DNA of 64,000 nucleotides from Eremophila alpestris peregrina (Eukaryota > Chordata > Aves > Passeriformes > Alaudidae). The stretch is taken from positions 1,509,852 through 1,573,851 of the forward strand of contig WMCF01000025.1 in the NCBI GenBank assembly GCA_009792885.1. Reading direction: 5' to 3'. Below are positions 42,501 through 48,473 of this stretch, in pieces. The translations under genes and the position numbers were made by a program. The notes below the pieces were generated by a model. That model ran no database searches. It saw nothing but the letters and a program-made list of their open reading frames with translations, and was not told the DNA's origin. The stretch's first letter is position 1, and every line of letters begins with the position of its first letter.

Positions 42501-43197
42501 GACAATACTGAACTGGCATTTGGTCTATGGCACGGATTTCCCAGTTATCTGCATGATTTAAGTGATGCACTGGACAGAAAGGAAATGAGAGTCAACCTTC
42601 CAGCTCAAACCCACAGGGACCTGGTCAAATCCCTGGCATATCTGGGGGCTCACTCTGGTGAGATGTTACACCAGAATAATGAAGAACTCTACCCCACTTG
42701 CATTCAATAGAAATAGACAGTAACTCTGTGACAAATATTTCACACAAGCCAATGTTCTGGTATCCTAAAAAACCCCTGCAAACCCCAGCAAGTGCTGAGA
42801 AAGGCGAGCTGTATGCAGGTCAGCCTCCTGCAAGGGTCTGCCCAATTTGGCTCACTATCAATGGGAGAACTCCTTTTTTTTTTTTGCCGCCGGATCCGCT
42901 CAAAACGGGTTCGTTACAGGCAGGGATTGTTTCAAGGAGCTTGGGCCGCAGGGTGAGCTTCAGCAGGATTCCCTGAAAGGCAGGGCGTGATTTTTTGGCC
43001 GTGGCAATGGTGCTTTTGACTCAAGGTGGAGGAGGAGCAGACCCTCTGTCAATGTTACTGCCAGGCTCTGCTGGTAGCTGCACACACGCTCAACACACAG
43101 GCAACAGGAAATGCTTCACCTTGCCGTGCATGAGAAGGCGAATGGTAAGAGTGACATTGAGACCTCCTTCGGACACTTTTCCGTCCCTTGTGTTCAT
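3367..43197 (-). CDS. PCBP3: PCBP3-like poly(rC)-binding protein, 11 of about 12 exons
   Basis: Triple-KH RNA-binding protein of the hnRNP E/alphaCP family. Members bind C-rich single-stranded RNA and affect mRNA stability, splicing and translation in nucleus and cytoplasm. Eleven minus-strand exons with GT/AG borders join in frame: 43120-43197 (coding part), 31070-31093, 30938-30970, 28280-28396, 22289-22420, 19458-19586, 18545-18619, 13725-13766, 13147-13222, 11305-11357 and 3367-3536, giving 929 nt. The deduced protein has KH1 at about residues 15-80 (GKKG 33-36), KH2 at about 100-165 (GKGG 117-120), a proline/glutamine-rich linker at 172-245 and KH3 from about 246 (GRQG 260-263). SPPKGATIPYRPKPAS after KH2 and NATEG in KH3 favour PCBP3 over PCBP1, PCBP2 or PCBP4, judged from memory of the family. 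The final short exon and stop are missing from the window. The presence of introns excludes the intronless PCBP1-type retrocopy. Confidence 0.93.
5590..6546 (+). mobile_element. CR1 LINE fragment, 5'-truncated, plus orientation
   Basis: Chicken-repeat-1 non-LTR retrotransposon. The start, near 5590, codes a reverse-transcriptase-like stretch with the QGS motif (VSQGSVLSPVLF), then LFIND. The middle, 6030-6230, has the familiar CR1 text (TCTTATGAGGAAAGGCTGAGG at 6153-6173). The 3' end closes with TCTGTGATTCTTTGA, a decayed form of the CR1 terminal octamer repeat. Frame breaks and a deletion near 5840 show it is dead. The left border is approximate. Confidence 0.9.
6994..7053. repeat. Perfect 27-bp inverted repeat with 6-nt loop
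   Basis: The arm at 6994-7020 is the exact reverse complement of 7027-7053, around the loop ACCACT. The arms are purine/pyrimidine biased (CCCTTTCC / GGAAAGGG). Pre-mRNA from either strand could fold into a 27-bp stem. The perfect match suggests a recent local inverted duplication or a fold-back artefact. Confidence 0.95.
7381..7402. repeat. (AT)n microsatellite
   Basis: Eleven uninterrupted AT units, intronic. Confidence 0.95.
9558..9890 (-). mobile_element. CR1 LINE 3' fragment, minus orientation
   Basis: It starts with GAATCATTAAGGTTG, the reverse complement of the CR1 3' end. It continues with AACCCAGCACCATCA, CAGGGATGTTGATTCCACC, CCCTGGGCAGCCTGTTTCAATG and CTAATATCCAATCTAAACCTCC, all standard CR1 3'-UTR text on the complementary strand. 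It is severely 5'-truncated (about 330 bp). A 26-bp stretch near 9660-9700 (TTTGAACACTTCCAGCTGTCC then TTTGAACACTTCCAG) is internally duplicated. Confidence 0.92.
11305..11357 (-). CDS. PCBP3: PCBP3 53-nt exon leading into KH3
   Basis: Two bases finish the split glycine codon, then seventeen codons run LDATTPTSSHELTIPND (deduced residues 237-253). HELTIPND is the invariant lead-in to PCBP KH3. The acceptor is AATAG behind a clear pyrimidine tract and the donor is GTAAGT; exit phase is 0. Together with the 76-nt exon it makes 129 nt, so the pair could be skipped without a frameshift. Confidence 0.92.
11358..13146. other. PCBP3 intron, 1.8 kb
   Basis: AT-rich sequence between the 76-nt and 53-nt linker exons. 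In mammals I recall an optional exon at this junction that adds a segment beginning EKLPL. I looked for it here and did not see it. No repeats recognised. Confidence 0.6.
13147..13222 (-). CDS. PCBP3: PCBP3 76-nt linker exon (LTKLHQLAMQ)
   Basis: Twenty-five codons plus one base, LTKLHQLAMQ through TTPGFP and the first base of a glycine codon (deduced residues 211-236). The acceptor is CTGCAG and the donor GTACGT. Entry phase is 0 and exit phase 1. LTKLHQLAMQ is a PCBP signature; the following HPPFTPLGQTTPG corresponds to the variable, proline-rich linker. There is no second AG to add the extra glutamine I recall before LTKL in mammals. Confidence 0.92.
13223..13724. other. PCBP3 intron, 502 nt
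   Basis: Short AT-rich intron between the 42-nt and 76-nt exons. It has a poly-A run (minus-strand T tract) near 13370. Nothing else seen. Confidence 0.8.
13725..13766 (-). CDS. PCBP3: PCBP3 42-nt linker exon (AFTIQGQYAIPHPD)
   Basis: Fourteen codons, deduced residues 197-210, matching the conserved PCBP linker motif (Y/F)TIQGQYAIP. The acceptor is CCCAG behind TTGTTGTT and the donor is GTGAGT, both phase 0. Tyrosine, usual at the second position, is phenylalanine here. Found by searching for the motif; it is too short to appear as an ORF. Confidence 0.92.
16815..16829. repeat. (AT)n microsatellite
   Basis: About seven AT units, intronic. Confidence 0.9.
18268..18333. repeat. Imperfect local duplication, period 42 bp
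   Basis: TAATTACAGAAGTTA followed by a GTTAAAT stretch occurs twice (starting at 18268 and 18310) with a two-base difference between copies. Confidence 0.8.
18476..18544 (-). CDS. PCBP3: Possible alternative 3' extension of the PCBP3 linker exon
   Basis: Reading past the 18545 donor, the frame stays open for 69 nt (23 codons), beginning VRADTILAS and ending QPQPAP, up to a candidate donor GTTAGT at 18475-18470. Use of that donor inserts 23 residues and keeps phase 0 with the next exon (AFTIQGQ). I recall a mammalian PCBP3 isoform with a similar insert that begins VRAD and ends in a proline-rich stretch, which suggests a conserved alternative donor. This rests on memory and reading frame only. 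The second donor is weaker than the first. Confidence 0.5.
18545..18619 (-). CDS. PCBP3: PCBP3 linker exon (SPPKGATIPYRPKP)
   Basis: Twenty-five codons from SPPKGATIPY to FAGGQ, deduced residues 172-196, at the start of the linker between KH2 and KH3. The acceptor is CTGCAG and the donor GTAAGA, both phase 0. An in-frame extension to 18476 ending at a second donor is described separately. The exon follows MLE directly, without the TLSQ insert seen in PCBP2, which supports the PCBP3 assignment. Confidence 0.92.
18620..19457. other. PCBP3 intron, 838 nt
   Basis: Intron between the second KH2 exon and the SPPKG exon. AT-rich in the middle; no element recognised. Confidence 0.8.
19458..19586 (-). 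CDS. PCBP3: PCBP3 exon: second half of KH2
   Basis: Forty-three codons from STGAQVQVAG to ICVVMLE, deduced residues 129-171, completing KH2. The acceptor is CTGAAG and the donor GTAAGC, both phase 0. Codon use here is richer in GC and CpG (for example at 19500-19545) than in the flanking intron, as expected for a coding exon. TISGTPDAIIQCVKQIC fits PCBP3 rather than PCBP2, which has a different residue set in this helix. Confidence 0.94.
19587..22288. other. PCBP3 intron inside KH2, 2.7 kb
   Basis: Splits KH2 between EIRE and STGA. AT-rich. It contains a 23-bp tandem duplication at 19957-19998 and otherwise nothing I can name. Confidence 0.75.
19957..19998. repeat. Two-copy tandem repeat, period 23 bp
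   Basis: CTCTTTAATCTACTGAT occurs at 19957 and again at 19980, with partial continuation. Confidence 0.9.
22289..22420 (-). CDS. PCBP3: PCBP3 exon: inter-KH linker and first half of KH2
   Basis: Forty-four codons from DINASMTNSS to IKEIRE, deduced residues 85-128. The first about 14 residues are the variable KH1-KH2 linker. PPVTLRLVVPASQCGSLIG then opens KH2, with its GKGG loop at residues 117-120. The acceptor is TTTCAG and the donor GTAAGT, both phase 0. The linker DINASMTNSSVTS differs from the mammalian PCBP3 linker as I recall it and is the most divergent part of this exon. Confidence 0.93.
22421..28279. other. PCBP3 intron between KH1 and KH2, 5.9 kb
   Basis: AT-rich intron with no recognisable interspersed repeat. 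A perfect 15-bp tandem duplication lies at 24340-24369 and a poly-A run near 24646. No exon seen. Confidence 0.7.
24340..24369. repeat. Perfect 15-bp tandem duplication
   Basis: CCCACAGAACACTTT occurs twice head to tail. Confidence 0.95.
28280..28396 (-). CDS. PCBP3: PCBP3 exon: second half of KH1
   Basis: Thirty-nine codons from SGARINISEG to MIALKFEE, deduced residues 46-84: the beta strands and last helix of KH1. The acceptor TTGACAG follows a T-rich stretch and the donor is GTAAGC; both are phase 0. PERIVTITGPTDAIFKAF is typical of PCBP3. Relative to the mammalian protein as I remember it, there are substitutions at SEG-T-CPE, KAF-S-MIA and IA-L-KFEE. Confidence 0.93.
28397..30937. other. 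PCBP3 intron inside KH1, 2.5 kb
   Basis: AT-rich intron. Contains a two-copy 29-bp-period repeat at 29356-29401 and an A/T-rich dinucleotide stretch at about 28904-28962. No exon or named element seen. Confidence 0.75.
29356..29401. repeat. Two-copy repeat, period 29 bp
   Basis: TTGTCTCTGACATTTCC occurs at 29356 and 29385, each followed by a related CA-AGACAGA stretch. Confidence 0.85.
30938..30970 (-). CDS. PCBP3: PCBP3 33-nt microexon (KH1, KGETVKKMREE)
   Basis: Eleven codons, KGETVKKMREE, deduced residues 35-45. They complete the GKKG loop and supply the following KH1 helix. The acceptor is TTAACAG and the donor GTAAGA, both phase 0. It lies only 99 nt downstream of the 24-nt exon, the shortest intron in the window. 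KGETV, rather than KGESV, is what I recall for PCBP3 as opposed to PCBP2. Confidence 0.93.
30971..31069 (-). other. 99-nt mini-intron between the KH1 microexons
   Basis: Donor GTCAGA, acceptor TTAACAG, with a poly-T tract (eight T) about 18 nt before the acceptor. Its small size suggests recognition by intron definition, with the two microexons likely handled as a unit. Confidence 0.85.
31070..31093 (-). CDS. PCBP3: PCBP3 24-nt microexon (KH1, EVGSIIGK)
   Basis: Eight codons, EVGSIIGK, deduced residues 27-34. They carry KH1 helix sequence and the first half of the GKKG loop that contacts RNA. The acceptor is TTTTAG behind a long T-rich tract. The donor GTCAGA is weaker than the others in this gene. 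Both borders are phase 0. The 24 nt, multiple-of-three size means skipping would keep the frame but break KH1. The peptide matches the invariant PCBP family segment exactly. Confidence 0.92.
31094..43119. other. First coding-side PCBP3 intron, 12 kb
   Basis: Mostly AT-rich with no named interspersed repeat that I recognise. It holds a 12-bp perfect hairpin at 38506-38537. Immediately downstream of the start exon, at about 42885-43020, there is a local cluster of CpG dinucleotides beside a T12 run. No further coding exon was seen on either strand. Confidence 0.65.
38506..38537. repeat. 12-bp perfect inverted repeat, 8-nt loop
   Basis: CCACTATGAGAT and its exact reverse complement flank GGAGGTGG. 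Short, and possibly chance in 64 kb. Confidence 0.8.
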
Positions 43198-43272
43198 CCT
43201 GGCCTTGTATCTCCAATCCTTGAAAGTAGCTTCGTTTTTCTTTTACGTTTTTCTTCTATTCACTTAATCAAC
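43120..43272 (-). CDS. PCBP3: PCBP3 start exon: 5' UTR plus N-terminus and first KH1 strand
   Basis: The coding part is 43120-43197 (26 codons), starting MNTRDGKVSEGG and ending RLLMHGK before the donor GTGAAG. VSEGGLNVTLTIRLLMHGK is the hallmark opening of PCBP KH1. The acceptor is CTGTAG at 43278-43273, preceded by about 30 nt of almost pure pyrimidine. That leaves 75 nt of 5' UTR in the exon. Read in the ATG frame, this UTR has TAA at its third and tenth codons, so no longer reading frame can enter through this acceptor and the ATG at 43197..43195 is the start. The ATG context is AGG-ATG-A, with a purine at -3. The first residues differ from the MESK start I recall for mammalian PCBP3. An internal acceptor that skips the stops is possible but lacks a pyrimidine tract. 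Confidence 0.9.
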
Positions 43273-43278
43273 CTACAG

Positions 43279-43307
43279 AGAGAGAGAAAGAAAAAAAAAG
43301 AAAAAAG
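43279..43307 (-). promoter_or_regulatory. Polypyrimidine tract of the start-exon acceptor
   Basis: On the minus strand about 29 nt of T and C run directly into CTGTAG at 43278-43273. This is the strongest acceptor tract seen in the gene. It is a C/U-rich site of the kind bound by PTB and U2AF, and possibly by PCBP proteins themselves (inference). Confidence 0.8.
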
Positions 43308-44689
43308 TACCATTGAGTGGCTGAAGCTACTCTGAACTGAGAATATCATGTTGTACAAACCAATTAACATTCCTTCCTTTGATTTTCTGGGCTACAGTTT
43401 AGTACTGAAAAGGCTCCTTTGATTATTATCCCACCCCATCCAACTCTTTAGCCCTTCATCAACTACAAGATAAACTCTCTTTTGAAACCTTTAACATTTT
43501 CTTAACTTCCTGTATTTGAAAGTTGAAAGTACAGAGCAAAGCAGAGTGAAATACAACGTTTTCTTTTGAAGAGCACTTTGTTAACCTCTGCAGTGTGTAT
43601 GTGCTATATACATACATCTATCTACTTGCATTTTTTTTTACATATGCCTGGTGCTGTTTTCATTTCTCTCCTTGTTACTACCTCTTTCTCTTTTTGCTCT
43701 TGCAGAAGAGATATTTTTGTTTTCTCTCCAGCTAGAGAGAAATTAATTCTGAGCCTAAACACTGATCCCTGCCAGCAACAGCAGATGACACATTATCAAA
43801 GACATCTGAATAACTACAAGCCACTTGCTGTTGTAAATCTGGGCACTGTCTGACTTTGTTTTTGTCTATGAGGCCCAGAGGTGGCTCAGTCCCTCAAAGG
43901 CCAAAGCTGAGCTTTAGCCCTAAGTGGAAGGAAGATTTTTCTTAATTCCTAATAACAAATTGCAGATTTTCCATCATTTACAGAGCCATAAATATCCTAA
44001 AATGCTAATGAAAGCTGCAAGGGCTGGCTTTGAAGGGATAAACAAGCTGCATTATGGGTTTATTAAGGCAAGGACATTTATCAGCACAAACAAAAATGTG
44101 GGCAGGAAGGAATCTTACCAAGGGCAGGCAAATTCTGTAGTAGAAAAGGCTTAGTGACTCCTTATTTACTTTTGTCCTTTTCAGGCTTATCTTATAGAGC
44201 ATAAAACCCTTAGACATTATGCCTCTCAGTAACCATCCCTTTTTGTTACCCATCCTCTGTAACAACCCTATTAGCTTGCATCTTTGGGCTTCCCAAAACT
44301 TTGCCTTGCACTATATATACAAATAGGGCACTGGCTAATGAGCACTCCTAGGGACACCCATTTTATCTTTTGGAGTGTACAGCAGTGTTTCACTGTTGTG
44401 GTAGGCTGCTCTCCCCTTGCCAAGATTGCTCAGGCATGGCACTAAACAATTGGAAAGACCAATGGGATCATCCTCTCAAAAACTCTGGAGGAAGTATCAT
44501 GAGGCTGTTTCACCACTTGATTAAGCTCTATCCTAAGAGCCACTAAGCACTTTGCTGCATCAAAGTGAAGCCCACATTGGCTGAACACGTTATGTGTGAG
44601 AGAAGTCAATAGCAATTCTTAAAGAAAGAGCACAAGAAACGTGTGGAGTGATTCTTGCTGGACTTGCTGAGCTGCCAGCAATTAGAGAT

Positions 44690-44950
44690 TCACAGCACCC
44701 TGGAAGACTGCCTCCAGGCCTGCATTTTCCACAGTCATTGGTGGACAGCCCCATGAACTTGTCTAGTGCCTTCCTGAATCCATACATCTGGTCTCCAAAA
44801 GTGGTGGTCTCACACATTTAATATTAGTGTGGAAAAGCATTCTTCACTCTATGTGGCTTAAATTTGCTCACAGAAATTTCCCCTTGTTTTTGCCCTGTGT
44901 GTATTATCTGAAGACCATCGTACCAAGTCACTCCTCTGAAGCTGAAACTT
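44690..44950 (-). mobile_element. Possible ancient CR1-like LINE remnant
   Basis: The stretch reading CTGGAAGACTGCCTCC, CATGAACTTGTCTAGTGCC, TTCCTGAATCCATACATCTGG, then CTTCACTC and TTTGCCCTGTGTG follows, in order and spacing, the 3'-UTR of old tetrapod CR1 families in reverse orientation. The match is loose and made from memory. It could be unique sequence. Confidence 0.4.
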
Positions 44951-47900
44951 CTCATTTCAGCCAGGGCCTGTGAGTGGCCAAGCCACTACTGATGTTTTTG
45001 CTATCAGCTGTACTCATTTAAGATTAGACCAGGACTCAGGGGAAAACCTGCAACTGGATGACCATGACAGCCCCTTCTGACAAGTTCTGAACGTGGAGCA
45101 GAGGAGATGACTGTGGTTGTCTCAGACTGAGAAAGGGAATGGTCACTTACTCCTTGCTGAGGGAAATGTCCTGGCTCTGAGAGCCCAGCATTTTTTGATC
45201 TGTCAAAGATAACCCAACTAAACCCAAAATGCTAAACAGGAGCACTTTGGTACATAAGCAGTAGCCTAGACCTCAGCATTCTGGGCTGTACAGGAGCAAC
45301 AGTGGCCATTTGAGACCTCTAGAAACTGATGGCAGCTTTAGGGCATGCTTGGAAGATTTCAGGAACAGCTGTGTTTCAAGTAGAAGCAACATATGTAAGA
45401 TCTCTGTGGATCAAAATTCAGTGATGAAGGTACAGTTGTGTTTCTAATGAGATGTATTCCCAAGTGGGAAAAATAATCCCAGACTAGAAATAGGTTTGCA
45501 GTTGCCTTTTACTACCGGGATGCTACAGCATCACTTTGGAAAAAAAATTATGGAGGAAAGTCTTTACCCCAACAACAAACCAATCTCCACCAAGCCTGAC
45601 CTTTTCTAGATAAAACCTGAAAAAAATCAGTAGTAAAGGCTAACACCTTTTGGGATCTTTTTAAAAACCCAGAGGTTAGAAATTATATTCCACCACAAAT
45701 ATTGTTGAAAAAAACATCGCTATCTGATTTTATGAAGGATTTTGTCTGTCCTTCCTCCCAACAAGCTTAAACTCTGGCACTGAGAATCAGAACAGATGTC
45801 TGGGGGAGGGCTGGGAGTGTGTGTGCCTGCAAGGAGTTAGGCAGCTGTGTGAGATACAAAAGGAATTAATTCAGAAAGACAGTCTCACATGCTAAGGAAG
45901 AATATTTAAAACCTATACATACACCAAGAAGAGAGAAGATGTTTTACTATGCCAGGTCATTCACATCTGACTCAGTTGTCCTGAGAGTGCAAGTATTCCA
46001 GGTAAAACATTTACAGCTTTACAAAGTAAACCTACAGCACTGTTAATGACCTGAGTGTTTTGGTTTTAAAAGCAAATTAAAATAAAATGTATTGTTGTAC
46101 TTCATTACTTTTAACTTATTAAAGCAAATTTTTCTGCAGACAACATTGCAAACATGCTGATCTCTATCTCTGTGTGCATGCAGATGTCAGACCATGGCAC
46201 AAGGAAGAGAATGGTTCCCTCCACAGAGCTTCCTACCAGACTGCAAGACATCCATGTATTTATAAACCTACTGCTGTCATATACAAGAACATCGTGAATA
46301 TTTAATTGGTAAAATAATTTCCCTCTCCTTTGCCAAGTCAGCACTTTGAACAATTTACCATGCTCCTGCCTTGTGTGTGCCTCACTGCCAGCAAACAGGA
46401 GGCTGAACACAGAAGCCTTTCCTTTCTCAAGCTCTATGAGGGGAGGTCCCATGGCTACCCTGTGGGCTGGGAGAGGTGAGTCTCCGACTGAAAAAATAAT
46501 CAGTGTTTCACACTTCTCCCGATACCAGAGGAAAATCAGGGAACCCCCCGAGGTGAGCAGAGAGCACTGTGCAGGGAGGCACAGTCAGTGGCATGGCCAA
46601 ATGCTAGGAGTGAGGGTATTTGCATTTTAACCTGCCTTCAGCAGAGAGCTGACAGCCACAGGAGGACAGCTGAACAACATCCTCTTCCTAGCCTTGGGAC
46701 TCTGGACCAGGATGCACAAAGTCCAAGATCTGAGCCTCTGCAGCGCCAAGTAACAAGCAAAAAATATCATGCCCACAGAACAAAGGAAAGTAGCTCACAT
46801 CAGATAGCTCCCAGCAAACTGCAGATCTTTGCTTCCTCTGGGGCTTTTCCATTGTCCTGTGGACATATCCACTGCTGTTTATAATTTTTCTTCAGGTAGA
46901 AAAAGACATCCAAATGCATTTTAAAAACCACAACCTTTTTAAAACTTCAACAAAATGGATGTGGAGTCATATGCAAATGCCTTTTATCTGTAAGTACACA
47001 TTTCTATACATTTTTAATATTAGCTATCCCAAGCTGTCATAAACCACATGTGCTATATGCTCAGTATTTACTGCATACAATTTTTTAACATGGCTTTTCT
47101 GTAATTTGTAGGAGAACAAAACAACAAACAGCTAAACCATGTATTCATCGGACTACTACAAAACTCCAACACAGTTCCTTAGGGAATTCAGTGAATTAAT
47201 AAAAGCTACAAGATGAACTATAGAGCTGAAGGGCTGTGTCACAACCCCCACACATGCACACACATCGAGGTTAGGAATCCTCATGGCTGAGGGGATAGTA
47301 TGAGATGGCTGCCTGCAGCCTGAGACATGGAAAGTCAACCTCATGACCCCCTTTCTTCCCACCCCTCAAGCCTATTAATTCCCTTCAAGAAAATAAGCAG
47401 GCCACTGCTGAGAACATGGCTGCACAGCGCTTTAAAAAAGATATGCATGTTAAGGCAACCACTTCAGGCATGCAGGATAAGAAAGCAGCAGGCAGGGATG
47501 CACAAAATATGAATAAAATCAACATAGTACCAAGGTAGACAATTGATCTCTGAGCTTAAAGCCCAAATAAATTATTTGACATCTGTGAATTTGCCAAGAG
47601 AGCTACTCATCCCTAAGATCCAGAGGGATGCAAGGGAGCAGGGAGAGAAAGAGAGTGTGCACAGGGTGAGGTGGGGCGGAGCTGCAGAGTCACAGAGGTG
47701 TGCTGGAAAGCAAAGAGATGCAGAGAGAAGAGAATGAGAAAGGCAGGGACAAAGAGAGAAATGAAGCTTCAGATAGCTGATACAAGGAACAGGGTGAGAA
47801 AAATCAACGTGGAAGCAAGAACATCTGGAAATATTAAAGGAGGAAGCCTGCTCTGCTATGTGAAATCTTGGTTTTACAGTTGTTAAATCTGAGCTGTTGG

Positions 47901-48293
47901 GAAAGAGTAAACTGGCCAGAGCACCCAGCATAGCATTCTCTGTGTTTGGGCATCAAAACCTCTTGAACCTAATTATGATGCTTCATCATCACCAGCTGAA
48001 AAATGCAATTATGAAGAAAGCAAGGAGGAATCTACTGATGCAACTGAAAAGAACAAATTCCAGCTGTTCCACTGTAAGAAAAAAAATAAGATAAAAGTAT
48101 AGGGAAATGATAGTGACTGACATTCAGGAGAAGCCACTTCTAATTTACATGGGGATGGTTAAACTCAGTCATTTAGTTTCTGTGTATCTGTAGGCTTCTG
48201 TAAGGGAAACATGAGAACATCCAGTCTGTCACAGTAAACATGTCATTTTCATAATATATGGAAATATGCCAACGGAGGTGTAGCTAGGCAGAT

Positions 48294-48367
48294 ATCCAGC
48301 CATGGGGGCATGGGGGCATAGACATGAGGGCATGAAAATGAAGACACCAAGACATCAGCAGAGTAAT
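48294..48367. repeat. 74-bp duplicate, copy 1 (assembly artefact)
   Basis: Starts ATCCAGCCATGGGGGC and ends CAGCAGAGTAAT. It is identical over all 74 bp to 48400-48473. The two copies flank a transposon-adapter sequence, so one copy is probably not genomic. Within each copy GCATGGGG is itself repeated. Confidence 0.95.
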
Positions 48368-48399
48368 CTTATACACATCTAGATGTGTATAAGAGACAG
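48367..48399. other. Nextera mate-pair junction adapter (Tn5 mosaic ends)
   Basis: 48381-48399 is AGATGTGTATAAGAGACAG, the 19-bp Tn5 mosaic end. 48367-48380 is TCTTATACACATCT, the last 14 bases of its reverse complement. Head-to-head mosaic ends are the circularisation junction adapter of Illumina Nextera mate-pair libraries. Here the first five bases are missing. This is vector or adapter contamination kept in the assembly, not part of the bird genome. Confidence 0.97.
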
Positions 48400-48473
48400 A
48401 TCCAGCCATGGGGGCATGGGGGCATAGACATGAGGGCATGAAAATGAAGACACCAAGACATCAGCAGAGTAAT
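48400..48473. repeat. 74-bp duplicate, copy 2 (assembly artefact)
   Basis: Identical to 48294-48367. It continues directly into apparently normal sequence (GTAAACACACC), while copy 1 continues into the adapter. A single genomic copy with the adapter removed would be the simplest true structure. Confidence 0.95.

Noticed and set aside
48294..48473. Genuine transposon insertion with long direct repeats
   Set aside because: The central sequence is the exact synthetic Tn5 mosaic end in mate-pair junction arrangement, with no transposon body; 74-bp target duplications are not known for Tn5.
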